From the NCBI GenBank assembly GCA_919902665.1, contig CAKKRK010000020.1:62001-126000 (forward strand): DNA of 64,000 nt, in the 5' to 3' direction. This document shows positions 34,220-43,286 of this stretch, in pieces. The stretch's first letter is position 1; each line of letters starts with the position of its first letter. The position numbers and the translations under genes are program-made. Origin of the DNA: Nitrospiraceae bacterium (lineage in GTDB: Bacteria > Nitrospirota > Nitrospiria > Nitrospirales > Nitrospiraceae). A model generated the notes under the pieces. The model saw nothing but the letters and a program-made list of their open reading frames with translations, searched no databases and had not been told where the DNA came from.

Positions 34220-35273
34220 ACTCACACAGCCGCGGTATAGAGCGGGAATCATCGGCCTGGGGCAGATCGGCAATCTGTTCGATGGCGACCCTAAGAGAAA
34301 GGAAATCTGGACCCATGCGGGCGCCTACTTGGCGTTGTCCAACGTGATTCTGGCAGCCGGCGCCGATTCAGATGAACATCGCCGCCGCCAGTTTCTCCTT
34401 CGCAGCGTTGGGGCGAAGACATACGATGACTACCGCTCCATGCTGCAATTCGAAAACCTCGATGTATTGAGTGTGTGTACCCCGACCGCAATGCACCATG
34501 ACATGGTGCTGGCGGGTGTGCGGGCAGGGGTCAGGGCCATCCTTTGCGAAAAGCCGTTGGCGGCGACGCCGGGAGAGGCAGCCGAGATGGTCGAGGCGTG
34601 TCAGGCAGCTGGCATCATTTTGGCGGTGAACCATACTCGTCGATGGGAGCCAATTTATGTTCACGCTAAACTCCTTCTGGCTGAAGGAGTGATTGGCCGA
34701 ATAGAAGCGATCGTCGGCTATTATCCGGGCAAGGTTTTCACAATGGGGACCCATCTGTTCGACCTCATGCGATTCTTTGGTGGCGACATTCAGTGGGTGT
34801 GCGGGCAGTCGCCCGATCATTGGGCGGCGTCGGATGAAGAGGGAAACCTGTCCGGACAAGTCCGCTTCTGTTCTGGGGCCACTGGAAGCATCATCGCCGG
34901 ATGGGACCGGACCAACCATATTTTCGAGCTGGATATTTTCGGCAGTGCCGGTCGATTGCGTTTGTCGGGAGATGGAGCGGTGGCGGAGCTGCATCGTTTT
35001 GATGAGAGCCCTCGATACTCTGGCTATCGAGAGCTTGTGCCGATCGATGCAAATAGACCGTTCTACAGTGACGGGCAGTTGCAGACTTCCCGTCTGGTAG
35101 CCGCCGTCCGAGACCTGGTCGAATGCATCAGTACCAGGAAGACTCCGTCCTGCAGCGGGCGAGATGGACTAGCTGCGGTAGAGGTTGCCTGCGCGCTCTG
35201 CGAATCGGTCAAACGCGGCAGTATGCGAGTGGATTTTCCCTTTGTGCCGTCGGTATCAACCTGCCAAGTTTAG
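34206..35273 (+). CDS. Gfo/Idh/MocA family oxidoreductase
   Basis: NAD(P)-dependent sugar dehydrogenase fold, 355 residues. The N-terminal Rossmann motif is AGIIGLGQIGNLFDGD; VLSVCTPTAMHHDMVLAGVR and AILCEKPLAATPGEA give the conserved EKP motif, and AVNHTRRWEP follows. Such enzymes are often paired with DegT aminotransferases to oxidise C3 of a UDP-sugar before amination; the next gene is one. I use a TTG start at 34206 (AAAGGGA upstream), which overlaps the regulator. Substrate unknown. Confidence 0.85.
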   Translation: MSPSELTQPRYRAGIIGLGQIGNLFDGDPKRKEIWTHAGAYLALSNVILAAGADSDEHRRRQFLLRSVGAKTYDDYRSMLQFENLDVLSVCTPTAMHHDMVLAGVRAGVRAILCEKPLAATPGEAAEMVEACQAAGIILAVNHTRRWEPIYVHAKLLLAEGVIGRIEAIVGYYPGKVFTMGTHLFDLMRFFGGDIQWVCGQSPDHWAASDEEGNLSGQVRFCSGATGSIIAGWDRTNHIFELDIFGSAGRLRLSGDGAVAELHRFDESPRYSGYRELVPIDANRPFYSDGQLQTSRLVAAVRDLVECISTRKTPSCSGRDGLAAVEVACALCESVKRGSMRVDFPFVPSVSTCQV

Positions 35274-35294
35274 GCAGAATAAGAAGGAGGATGA

Positions 35295-36611
35295 GTGAAA
35301 ACTCTGGCGACAGCAAACAAGTTAGCGCTTCTAGGCGGCAAACCCATCCGCAGTATGCCGTTCCCTCCCTATCCGATCATCGGCAATGAAGAAAAACAGG
35401 CGGTCATGGAAGTGCTGGATTCCGGACATATATCGAGTTTCTCGGCTAGTCGGCAGGGATTTCTCGGTGGGCAAAAGGTCCAAGCCTTCGAGTCTGCCTT
35501 CGCCGGATATCATGCGGTTCGGTACGGCGTTGCATTCAACTCTGCGACTTCAGGTCTTCACGCAGCCGTCGCTGCCTGCGGGATCGGTCCTGGCGATGAA
35601 GTAATCGTTCCACCCTATAGCTTCACCGCAACTGCGACGGCGGTGCTCCATCACAACGCCATTCCCGTCTTTGCCGACATAGACCCGGTAACGTTTTGCT
35701 TGGATCCCCGCTCGTTCGAAGCCGCGATCACACCGCGAACGAAAGCTGTCATCTCCGTGCATCTACTCGGTCATCCAGCGGATATGGATCAGATCCTCGC
35801 CATCGCCAGGCGGCACAAACTGAAAGTGATAGAGGATTGTGCACAGGCACCGGGAGCAAAGTACAAGGGGCATCTGGCTGGCACCATGGGAGACTGCGCA
35901 ATCTATAGCTTCCAGGAAAGCAAAAACATGATGACAGGCGAAGGCGGCATGCTGATCACCAACGATTCGGACTTGGCCGAACAGGCGCGGATGGTGCGGA
36001 ACCACGGCGAGACAGTTATCGCGGGAGAGCCCCGCAAGTATTTGTCCCACACGATTGGGTGGAATTATCGGATGACTGAAATCGAGGCCGCGATCGGCAT
36101 AGTCCAGCTCAAGAAACTCGATCGGCAGAATGACGGCCGTAGGGAATTGGCCAAGCACCTGCTGGATCGGCTCCCGGCCATGCCTGGCCTGCGTTATCCG
36201 TCTGAGCCGAACGGCATTCACCATGTGTATCACGTATTCGGAATGACCTACGATGAGGGCCTCGTCGGTGTTCCGCGAAAACGGTTCATTGAAGCCCTGG
36301 TGGCAGAGGGTATTCCCGTCGGGTCAGGATATCCGAGGCCCCTGTATCACAATCCGATCTTCCAAGACCGAATGGCCTACGGCAAGCAAGGGTGCCCCTT
36401 CACCTGCCATCTCTATCAAGGCACTGTATCGTATGCCAAAGGTCTTTGCCCCGTGGCCGAAGACCTCTGTACCCGATCGGCTCTCTGGACCTTCGTCGCA
36501 CGCCCACCTGCCACGACTGATGATATGGACGACATCATCCGTGCGTTTGAAAAAGTAGTCGAAGCTATTCCGGAACTCAAGGAGAATAACCATGAAACTG
36601 CAATCCGATGA
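35295..36611 (+). CDS. DegT/DnrJ/EryC1 family PLP-dependent sugar aminotransferase
   Basis: A 438-residue fold-type I aminotransferase for NDP-keto-sugars. The motif YSFQESKNMMTGEGGMLITN carries the PLP lysine; IEDCAQAPGAKYKG and NSATSGLHAAVAACGIGPGD are standard. It could serve as the LegC/PseC step of nonulosonate synthesis or act with the preceding oxidoreductase on another amino sugar; the sequence alone does not decide. GTG start at 35295 after AAGGAGG. Overlaps the next gene by 20 bp. Confidence 0.9.
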   Translation: MKTLATANKLALLGGKPIRSMPFPPYPIIGNEEKQAVMEVLDSGHISSFSASRQGFLGGQKVQAFESAFAGYHAVRYGVAFNSATSGLHAAVAACGIGPGDEVIVPPYSFTATATAVLHHNAIPVFADIDPVTFCLDPRSFEAAITPRTKAVISVHLLGHPADMDQILAIARRHKLKVIEDCAQAPGAKYKGHLAGTMGDCAIYSFQESKNMMTGEGGMLITNDSDLAEQARMVRNHGETVIAGEPRKYLSHTIGWNYRMTEIEAAIGIVQLKKLDRQNDGRRELAKHLLDRLPAMPGLRYPSEPNGIHHVYHVFGMTYDEGLVGVPRKRFIEALVAEGIPVGSGYPRPLYHNPIFQDRMAYGKQGCPFTCHLYQGTVSYAKGLCPVAEDLCTRSALWTFVARPPATTDDMDDIIRAFEKVVEAIPELKENNHETAIR

Positions 36612-37317
36612 GTCTTGCGGTGTTATTGGAGTCATTCACGCTCGCGGTGGGTCGAAACGCATCCCGCTCAAAAATATCAAACTGCTCGCTGGCCGGCCGC
36701 TAATTGCCTATATGGTGGACGCGGCGATGGAAAGCCGGCTTCTGGATCGCGTCATCGTGTCGACTGACCACCCGGAAATAGCGAAGATCGCTCGGGAGCA
36801 TGGTGCGGAAGTTCCATTCATGCGGCCGGCGGATCTGTCCGAGGATGTTGCGTCAGAATTGGTGACGCAGCATGCCGTCCAGTTTGTCGAGGAAAGAGGT
36901 TATCCGGTGCGCATCGCTTTGACCATGCAGCCTACCACACCCTTCTGCACGAGCGAGGATATCGATGCCTGCATCGCCAAGATGCTCGAGACTGATTTGG
37001 ACACCGTGTTCACTGCCTGCGAAGTACATGAACGCCCGGAATGGATGTACTGGCTCAATGGTTCATGCGTGCTTCCTTTTACCGGCACTCTTGTGAAGGG
37101 CGATGCCGGGATCAGTCAGAAGCTGCAGAAGCTCTATATTCCCAATGGAGCAGTGTGGGCCACGAGACGGTCGGTGTTGATGGATCAGGGACTTATTACC
37201 GGGCCCAACAGCGGAATCGTCGTCATGTCGCGCGAGCGATCGGTCGATATCGATGAACCTGTTGATTTTGTCACAGCCGAAGCAATGGCGAACGAATTGA
37301 TGAAAGTGAGGGTGTAA
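36592..37317 (+). CDS. CMP-nonulosonate cytidylyltransferase (NeuA/LegF/PseF-like)
   Basis: Activates a nine-carbon acidic sugar as its CMP form. The 241-residue length is usual. The N-terminal signature GVIHARGGSKRIPLKNIKLL binds CTP; LTMQPTTPFCTSEDIDACI and the C-terminal SVDIDEPVDFVTAEAM are typical of the family. ATG at 36592 follows AAGGAG and lies within the end of the aminotransferase gene. The specific sugar (neuraminate, legionaminate or pseudaminate type) cannot be told here. Confidence 0.9.
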   Translation: MKLQSDESCGVIGVIHARGGSKRIPLKNIKLLAGRPLIAYMVDAAMESRLLDRVIVSTDHPEIAKIAREHGAEVPFMRPADLSEDVASELVTQHAVQFVEERGYPVRIALTMQPTTPFCTSEDIDACIAKMLETDLDTVFTACEVHERPEWMYWLNGSCVLPFTGTLVKGDAGISQKLQKLYIPNGAVWATRRSVLMDQGLITGPNSGIVVMSRERSVDIDEPVDFVTAEAMANELMKVRV

Positions 37318-37319
37318 TT

Positions 37320-37523
37320 ATGGCGAAACTCATCGGCAATTATAAGATATCCGGACAGCCGGACGAGAGAGAAACGGAGTCTACCGTGAAGAAAGAAGAT
37401 ACGGTGGGCGATTTCGAGCGGAAGGCCATGGCACGACTTGGCGGCAGCATCGCGTTCGTCATGAAAGGCAAGAACGTGGTCTGGAACGGCGCGCCACCGA
37501 AAGACGGAGCCGATAAATCATGA
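37320..37523 (+). CDS. Small hypothetical protein of the glycosylation island
   Basis: A 67-residue charged protein (MAKLIGNYKISGQPDERE; ERKAMARLGGSIAFVMKGKN) lying two bases after the cytidylyltransferase stop and overlapping the next gene by four bases, which indicates real translation within the operon. No family recognised, no membrane segment. Confidence 0.65.
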   Translation: MAKLIGNYKISGQPDERETESTVKKEDTVGDFERKAMARLGGSIAFVMKGKNVVWNGAPPKDGADKS

Positions 37524-38554
37524 AGAGCGCGCTCAACCAGGCGGAATTGTCTCTGGTCGCACAGGCCACCTTCAATAAAACGGCCAATATCGGATTCAAG
37601 CACGCGCAGGAAAATCTGGGGTACATGGACAAGACGATCTTGGATGTACCCAAGCCTGATGCATCCAAGGGGCCAGCCGCAATTGCCATGTCCGCGGGAC
37701 CCAGCTTACACAGGCGCCGGACCATCGAGCGAATCCGGGACAGCGCATTCAAGGGGGTCATCGTCGCGGCGGACGGTGCTCTGGGGCATTGCCTCCGAAA
37801 CGGCGTCGTGCCGGATTACGTGGTGACGGTCGATCCTCATCCCTATTGGATCATACGCTGGTTTGGCGATCCCGATCTAAGGAGCCGTCCGGAAGATGAT
37901 TATTTTCGCCGCCAAGACTTGGATCCGGCGCTGAATAGCCGTGAGCAGGAGCGGAACGACGAATTGATTGAGCTAGTGAATGCGCATGGCCCGAAGATCA
38001 AGGTCATTATCGCCACCTGCGTCGCGCCCAACGTGACGCGGCGGTGCCTGCAGGCGGGGATGTCGCTTTATTGGTGGAATCCGATCTGTGACGATTACGA
38101 TGATCCGGCGGGCCACACACGCCGCCTGTACGACATGACCAAAATGCCTTGTATGGTCACCGGAGGAAATTGCGGCGCCTCCGCCTGGATCTTTGCGAAA
38201 GCGATTCTTGAACGAGATCCCGTGGCGATGGTGGGCATGGACCTCGGCTATGCTCCGGGAACGCCTCTGCAGAAGACCCAATATTATCACGAACTCATCA
38301 AGTTTTATCCCGTAGACCGGCTGGAACAGGCCTACATTGCGATGTATAACCCGCATCTGAACGAGACCTGGTTCACCGATCCGACCTACTACTGGTACCG
38401 GCAGTGCTTTCTCGATGTCGTGAGGCAGTCGGGCTGGACAGCCCAGAATTGTACGGAAGGCGGCACGTTGTTCGGCGACGGAATCGAGTGCGTGCCCCTT
38501 GATCGATTCATAACGGAACACGGAGGCGTTCAGCCGACGGCGACTCAGTGCTGA
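37520..38554 (+). CDS. DUF115 (MptE/Maf-like) protein, short form
   Basis: A 344-residue protein with AIAMSAGPSLHRRR, GVIVAADGALGHCLRNGVVP and DYVVTVDPHP, the core motifs of the DUF115 family that includes Maf flagellin glycosyltransferases. It lacks the long N- and C-terminal regions of the second DUF115 gene (44452-47097). TGGNCGASAWIFAKAILERDPVAMVGMDL-type residues complete the domain. Probably a nonulosonate transferase or a partner of one; not proven by sequence. Confidence 0.82.
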   Translation: MKSALNQAELSLVAQATFNKTANIGFKHAQENLGYMDKTILDVPKPDASKGPAAIAMSAGPSLHRRRTIERIRDSAFKGVIVAADGALGHCLRNGVVPDYVVTVDPHPYWIIRWFGDPDLRSRPEDDYFRRQDLDPALNSREQERNDELIELVNAHGPKIKVIIATCVAPNVTRRCLQAGMSLYWWNPICDDYDDPAGHTRRLYDMTKMPCMVTGGNCGASAWIFAKAILERDPVAMVGMDLGYAPGTPLQKTQYYHELIKFYPVDRLEQAYIAMYNPHLNETWFTDPTYYWYRQCFLDVVRQSGWTAQNCTEGGTLFGDGIECVPLDRFITEHGGVQPTATQC

Positions 38555-38585
38555 CCGCTAAGTGCGGATTGCGAAGGAGAGAACG

Positions 38586-40187
38586 ATGGCCAAGGTCCTC
38601 ATCATCAATCCAGTGATACGCGCCGAAGACGATCCGAGACATGTGCCGTATGGGCTGGCTTTGCTCGCGGCAGTCGCGAATCGTGAAGGTCATGAAATCC
38701 AAGTGTTCGATGCGAACGGCTGGCGTCCGACCGACGAGGAACTGATTGAGGCCATTCAAGCCGATGCTTGGGATGTTATTGCCACTGGCGGCATCACAAC
38801 CGCCTATGGATATATGAAAAAGACCGTGCGCCTTGCCAGGAAGAATGCACCCGATGCGCTCATCATGATGGGCGGCGGCGCGTTGACTGCCATGCCTCGG
38901 GACATCATGGGCTTCTGTCCTGAAATCGACATCGGGGGGATTGGGGAGGGCGTCATTACGTTTCCCGATGTCCTCAAGAAAATCGATGAAGGCCGGAACC
39001 GGAAGAGCGATTGGTCTGACGTCCAGGGCATCATTTGGCGAACGACGCGGGGAGATGTCGTCCTCAATGCAGAGCGTCCGCTTCTTGATAACATCGACAG
39101 TTTGCCGTTTCCGATGTACGAATTGTTCCCTCTCGATATCTACTTCAAGAATTCCTGCATTTTGCTTTCTGAAGAAGCCATGCTGGCGAAACGGAGACTG
39201 GATATCAACATGTCCTACGGTTGTTCGCTCATTTGCCGGTTCTGTTTTCATCTCGGGCTGACGGGCGACATGAAGTATGAGCAGACCGATCGTAGTGACG
39301 GAGGCGATGTGGTGTTCAACAACGACCGCAACATCCGCTGGCACAGCCCCGAGTTTGTAGTCAGACAGGTGAAGTATATGAAGGAACGGTTCAACGTCGA
39401 TTTCGTCTCCTTCCTCGATGAGAATCTCATGACGATGCATGTATCGACGAAAAAGAAGTGGCTGTTCGAAATTTGCGATCTCTGGATCAAAGAGGGGCTG
39501 CAGCCGACGTGTGTGAGGGACGGAGTGCCGCACGATCCCAATACCTGCGACGGCGTGCATTGGGGTGGGACGAGCCATGCCACGCTTGCCTATCCCGAAG
39601 TGTTGCAGGCCATGCACAAAGCCGGGTGCACATATCTTGATTATGGCTTGGAGTCATTTTCCGACCGTGTGCTCAAAACGATCGGCAAGGGTGCAACGGT
39701 CAAGACGAATGAACGGTGCCTGAAGATTACGATGGAAGCCGGTATCCGGCCGATTCCGAATCAGATCATCGGATTTCCTGACGAGTTTTTCGACAGCCTC
39801 TACGACAACGTGGCGTTCTGGGACCGGATTGGGATCATGGTCAAGCCGTTCTTTGCCACACCCTATCCGGGCTCTGAATGGTATTACACCTATAAAGACT
39901 GGATTATCGAGCAGTATGGCGGCGATCTGGAGGCCTTCATCCTCGACGTCGGCGATGCCACAAAGATCACCGCCGTGATTTCCCACAATTTCAACGCCGT
40001 TGAGCTGCTCGGCCTCCGCGAGCTGATGCTTCAGCACGATGTCAAGCGCATCAAAGAGTATGAGACTTACTGGCGGTCCATTCATGGCGAACCCCGTTTT
40101 GCCAAAGATGTGCTGGCAGAGAAAGTGACAGCGGGGAAAACCGCGCCGCTTGTGCAACTGACAAAGCGGCTTGTTGCAGTGGCGTAG
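38586..40187 (+). CDS. Radical SAM protein with B12-binding-like N-terminal domain
   Basis: A 533-residue protein. Residues 1-130 form a cobalamin-binding-like fold (KVLIINPVIRAEDDP; VIATGGITTAYGYM; ALIMMGGGALTAMP), but the DxHxxG cobalamin-ligand motif is not seen. The radical SAM cluster motif is C-x3-C-x2-C in NMSYGCSLICRFCFHLG (near residue 210). A third part (FIGFPDEF-like, here IIGFPDEFFDSLYDN) is usual for class B enzymes. It may methylate or rearrange a sugar in this pathway. ATG at 38586 after AAGGAGAG. Confidence 0.88.
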   Translation: MAKVLIINPVIRAEDDPRHVPYGLALLAAVANREGHEIQVFDANGWRPTDEELIEAIQADAWDVIATGGITTAYGYMKKTVRLARKNAPDALIMMGGGALTAMPRDIMGFCPEIDIGGIGEGVITFPDVLKKIDEGRNRKSDWSDVQGIIWRTTRGDVVLNAERPLLDNIDSLPFPMYELFPLDIYFKNSCILLSEEAMLAKRRLDINMSYGCSLICRFCFHLGLTGDMKYEQTDRSDGGDVVFNNDRNIRWHSPEFVVRQVKYMKERFNVDFVSFLDENLMTMHVSTKKKWLFEICDLWIKEGLQPTCVRDGVPHDPNTCDGVHWGGTSHATLAYPEVLQAMHKAGCTYLDYGLESFSDRVLKTIGKGATVKTNERCLKITMEAGIRPIPNQIIGFPDEFFDSLYDNVAFWDRIGIMVKPFFATPYPGSEWYYTYKDWIIEQYGGDLEAFILDVGDATKITAVISHNFNAVELLGLRELMLQHDVKRIKEYETYWRSIHGEPRFAKDVLAEKVTAGKTAPLVQLTKRLVAVA

Positions 40188-40196
40188 GAGGCATTT

Positions 40197-41252
40197 ATGG
40201 CATCTTCATGTGAGCGCAACTTACAGAGGATCAGAGTCGGATCGCGCGAAATCGGCGACGGTCAGCCGCCCTTCGTCATTGCCGAAGTCGGCATCAATCA
40301 TAACGGGGACGTGAACCTGGCCAAGCAGATGGTCCTCGCGGCGAAAGAAGCCGGAGCCCATTGCATCAAGTTCCAGACCCATCTCACCGGCAAGGAGATG
40401 ATCCACACGCAGATGACGCCGGGCGCCATCAGCAAGGAACCGCTCTGGGATATCATTACACGGTGTGAGTTGACGGCTACGGAAGAACGGGCCGTGAAGC
40501 GACTCTGCGACGAGGTGGGAATCCTGTTTCTCTCGACTCCCTTTTCACGGGAAGCGGCCGATCAACTGGAAGAATTGGGGATTCCGGCCTACAAAATCGG
40601 CTCTGGTGAGATCACAAATCTTCCGCTTATCGAACATGTCGCCAAGAAAGGGCTGCCGATGATCGTCTCGACCGGCATGACCGAGCTGGATGAGATTGCA
40701 GAGACAGTGAATCTCATCGAGCGCTACGACGTGCCGTTGATCCTGCTGCAATGCACCTCCACCTATCCGACGGCCTATGCGGATGTAAAGTTGGGGGCTA
40801 TCCAGGTCTTGCGAGAACGATTCGGCGTGCCGGTCGGCCTCTCCGATCATTCGGTCGGTATCTACACCGCACTGGGCGCGGTGGCCAAGGGTGCCTGCGT
40901 CTTGGAAAAGCATTTCACAACCAGCCGTCAGTTGCCGGGGCCGGATCAAGGCCTCTCTCTCGAACCGCACGAACTGAAAGAACTCGTGAAGGGCGCGGAC
41001 GCCATCTATCAGGCTCTCGGCTCAGAGAAAGCCATCTTGGGCAAGGAGCGTCCGGTGTTGGGATTCGCTCGTGCTTCTGTCGTCGTCATCAAACCAGTCG
41101 CAGCAGGAGACCGGTTCACCGATGAGAATCTCTGGGTGAAACGTCCGGCCGACGGCGAGATTCCGGCCCGGGAATACAAGAAGCTGCTTGGACGGGTCGC
41201 CAAGGTGCCGATGCAGCCGGATCATCAAATCAAGTGGAGCGAAGTGGCGTGA
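40197..41252 (+). CDS. N-acetylneuraminate/legionaminate synthase family protein (NeuB-like)
   Basis: Condenses phosphoenolpyruvate with a six-carbon amino sugar to give a nonulosonic acid. The 351 residues contain PFVIAEVGINHNGDVNLAKQ, AHCIKFQTH, IPAYKIGSGEITNLPLI and VGLSDHSVGIYTALGAVAKG, with EKHFTTSRQLPGPDQGLSLEP near the active site. A C-terminal SAF/antifreeze-like domain (about 290-351) follows. SD is AGGAGG; its stop overlaps the next ATG (TGATG). Confidence 0.95.
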   Translation: MASSCERNLQRIRVGSREIGDGQPPFVIAEVGINHNGDVNLAKQMVLAAKEAGAHCIKFQTHLTGKEMIHTQMTPGAISKEPLWDIITRCELTATEERAVKRLCDEVGILFLSTPFSREAADQLEELGIPAYKIGSGEITNLPLIEHVAKKGLPMIVSTGMTELDEIAETVNLIERYDVPLILLQCTSTYPTAYADVKLGAIQVLRERFGVPVGLSDHSVGIYTALGAVAKGACVLEKHFTTSRQLPGPDQGLSLEPHELKELVKGADAIYQALGSEKAILGKERPVLGFARASVVVIKPVAAGDRFTDENLWVKRPADGEIPAREYKKLLGRVAKVPMQPDHQIKWSEVA

Positions 41253-42445
41253 TGCGTACCATTGTCATTGTTACCGAACGACGAGCGGATTATAGCCGGT
41301 TCAAGCCGATTCTTGAGTTGATCCGGGAGGACCCAGATCTCGACTACAAGCTTATTGTCACCGGCATTTCCCTGATGGCGGAGCATGGACGAGATATTGA
41401 CGTGATCAAGCGGGACGGCTTTACCATTGAAGCGACGATTCCGATGTTTCTGGATCAGGCGCCGGACACCGGGGCAGAGATGACCAGGGCCATCGGTCGG
41501 GTGCTTCCCGGGTTGGTCGATCTGTTCGAGCGTCTTCGCCCGGACATCATTCTGTCGGGATTCGATATCGGAGCCAATTTTGCCACGACCGTGGTCGGCG
41601 CCCACATGAACATCCCGGTGGCTCATATTCAAGGTGGAGAAGTCACCGGCAGCATTGACGAATCGCTTCGCCATGCGATGTCGAAATTCGCCCATCTGCA
41701 TTTTCCCGCCACGGAAGACGCGGCTCAACGCTTGATCCGTATGGGGGAACATCCGAAATCTGTCTTCGTGGTCGGCTGTCCTTCATTGGATGTGGTGCTG
41801 CACACGCCCGTCGACTCCAAGTCCGAGGTGCTGGCGGCGCATGGGCTCGATCCGGAACAGCCCTATGTCGTCATCCTGCAGCATCCGGTCACGACGGAAG
41901 TCATGCAGGCGGGAGAGCAAATTCAGGAGACCTTGGCTGCCGTGCAAGAGATGCGGATCCAAGGCGTGCTCATCTATCCGAATAACGATGCCGGCGCACA
42001 ACAGATCATCCAGCACATCAAACAGAGCCGTATTGCCGTCGTGCGCAGTCTCCCCCCTGAAGGGTTCGTCAATCTGGTGCGGTATGCCGCGGCGCTCGTC
42101 GGGAACTCCAGCAGTGGGATCCACGAAACCGCGAGCCTGGGTGTGCCGACCGTGAATATCGGCAGCAGGCAACAGGGGCGTGAACGGCCCTGTAACGTCC
42201 TGGATGCGGGCAATGACCGTGAGGCGATTAAACAGGCCCTGGAAGTGGCCCTCTACGATCAAGCCTTCAAGGCGAAAGTCGCAGAACGGGTGAATCCCTA
42301 TGGGGACGGCCATTCTGCAGAACGCATCGTTCGTATTTTGAAGACCGTGTCACTAGATAATCTCATTCAGAAAAGGTTTTACGATGGCGAACCAGACTAT
42401 CGCGGTGATCGGCGGGACCGGATTTATCGGAAGGCATGTGCTTGA
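41252..42445 (+). CDS. UDP-N-acetylglucosamine 2-epimerase, hydrolysing type (NeuC/LegG-like)
   Basis: Releases the free six-carbon sugar used by the synthase. The 397-residue protein opens TIVIVTERRADYSRFKPILE, a typical NeuC start, and has VAHIQGGEVTGSIDESLRHAMSK, the family core. AALVGNSSSGIHETASLGVPTVNIGSRQQGRE closes the active site. The ATG at 41252 overlaps the neuB-like stop. Its 3' end overlaps the next gene by 62 bp. Confidence 0.93.
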   Translation: MRTIVIVTERRADYSRFKPILELIREDPDLDYKLIVTGISLMAEHGRDIDVIKRDGFTIEATIPMFLDQAPDTGAEMTRAIGRVLPGLVDLFERLRPDIILSGFDIGANFATTVVGAHMNIPVAHIQGGEVTGSIDESLRHAMSKFAHLHFPATEDAAQRLIRMGEHPKSVFVVGCPSLDVVLHTPVDSKSEVLAAHGLDPEQPYVVILQHPVTTEVMQAGEQIQETLAAVQEMRIQGVLIYPNNDAGAQQIIQHIKQSRIAVVRSLPPEGFVNLVRYAAALVGNSSSGIHETASLGVPTVNIGSRQQGRERPCNVLDAGNDREAIKQALEVALYDQAFKAKVAERVNPYGDGHSAERIVRILKTVSLDNLIQKRFYDGEPDYRGDRRDRIYRKACA

Positions 42446-43286
42446 AGCGCTCACCGCGCAGCCGGTCAGGGTGCTTGTGCATCGCAACCAGCCCTCATGG
42501 CTGAAGGACCTTGAGCATGTCGAGCCGATTCAAGGGGACATCTTCGACCCCGCAGCACTCGATCATCTCTTGCAGGGCTGTGAAGTGATGATCAATCTGA
42601 CCGGGCAAGTCGAAGGTCCGGTGGATCGGTATCTGGACGTCAACGTGAGAGGCACCCTCAATCTGGCACAGGCCTGTCTTCGTCAGCGTCTGCCGCGCGT
42701 GATCCATGCCTCCTCCGCGCTCGTCTACGGGGATGTGCTCAATGCCACGGAAGAGAGTCCTTGTCACCCCTTCTCACCCTACGCCACCATGAAATGCGCG
42801 GCGGAAGATATCATCTGCTCGCTGCTCAGCCCGACGACAGAGGTGATGTGTTTTAGGCTGTCGAATGTGTATGGCCCAGCTCAGACCAAGGGATTGATTC
42901 CCTATCTGTTGAACTGTATCCGCAGCCGGCAACGCATCTCTATCGATGCCGATGGGGCGCAAACCAGAGACTTCGTCTATGTGAAGGACGTGGCCGCGGC
43001 GTTTGCGAAGGCCCTGACGACGTCTGACTGGGTTGATCGCGTCAACATCGGATCAGGCGTTCCCACCAGCGTGATCACGCTCTTGCGCCATATTGAAGAA
43101 GTGTTGGAGCTTCCCGCGATCGGGCAATATTGCCCAGAACATACCGGCGGTGAACGGCGCAATACCGTGGCGATCGATCGAGCCCTATCTGCTCTATCCT
43201 GGCGTGCCACGACAACATTGGATGAGGGATTGCGCGCGATCCTGCGTGCGCAGACGCACACGGTTCATCATGAGGTGGCGGCATGA
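42384..43286 (+). CDS. NAD-dependent epimerase/dehydratase (extended SDR)
   Basis: A 300-residue nucleotide-sugar enzyme. The Rossmann motif is IAVIGGTGFIGRHVLEAL and the catalytic pair is YATMK in FSPYATMKCAAED; ASSALVYGDV gives the upstream Ser. RLSNVYGPAQTKGLIPYLL fits the family. Exact reaction unknown. The start at 42384 overlaps the preceding gene by 62 bp, unusual but in frame with a good N-terminus. Overlaps the next gene by four bases. Confidence 0.88.
   Translation: MANQTIAVIGGTGFIGRHVLEALTAQPVRVLVHRNQPSWLKDLEHVEPIQGDIFDPAALDHLLQGCEVMINLTGQVEGPVDRYLDVNVRGTLNLAQACLRQRLPRVIHASSALVYGDVLNATEESPCHPFSPYATMKCAAEDIICSLLSPTTEVMCFRLSNVYGPAQTKGLIPYLLNCIRSRQRISIDADGAQTRDFVYVKDVAAAFAKALTTSDWVDRVNIGSGVPTSVITLLRHIEEVLELPAIGQYCPEHTGGERRNTVAIDRALSALSWRATTTLDEGLRAILRAQTHTVHHEVAA

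Noticed and set aside
37505-37520. GCCGATAA before the short DUF115 gene
   Set aside because: Lies inside a coding frame with no TCAAG-type -35 at the right distance.
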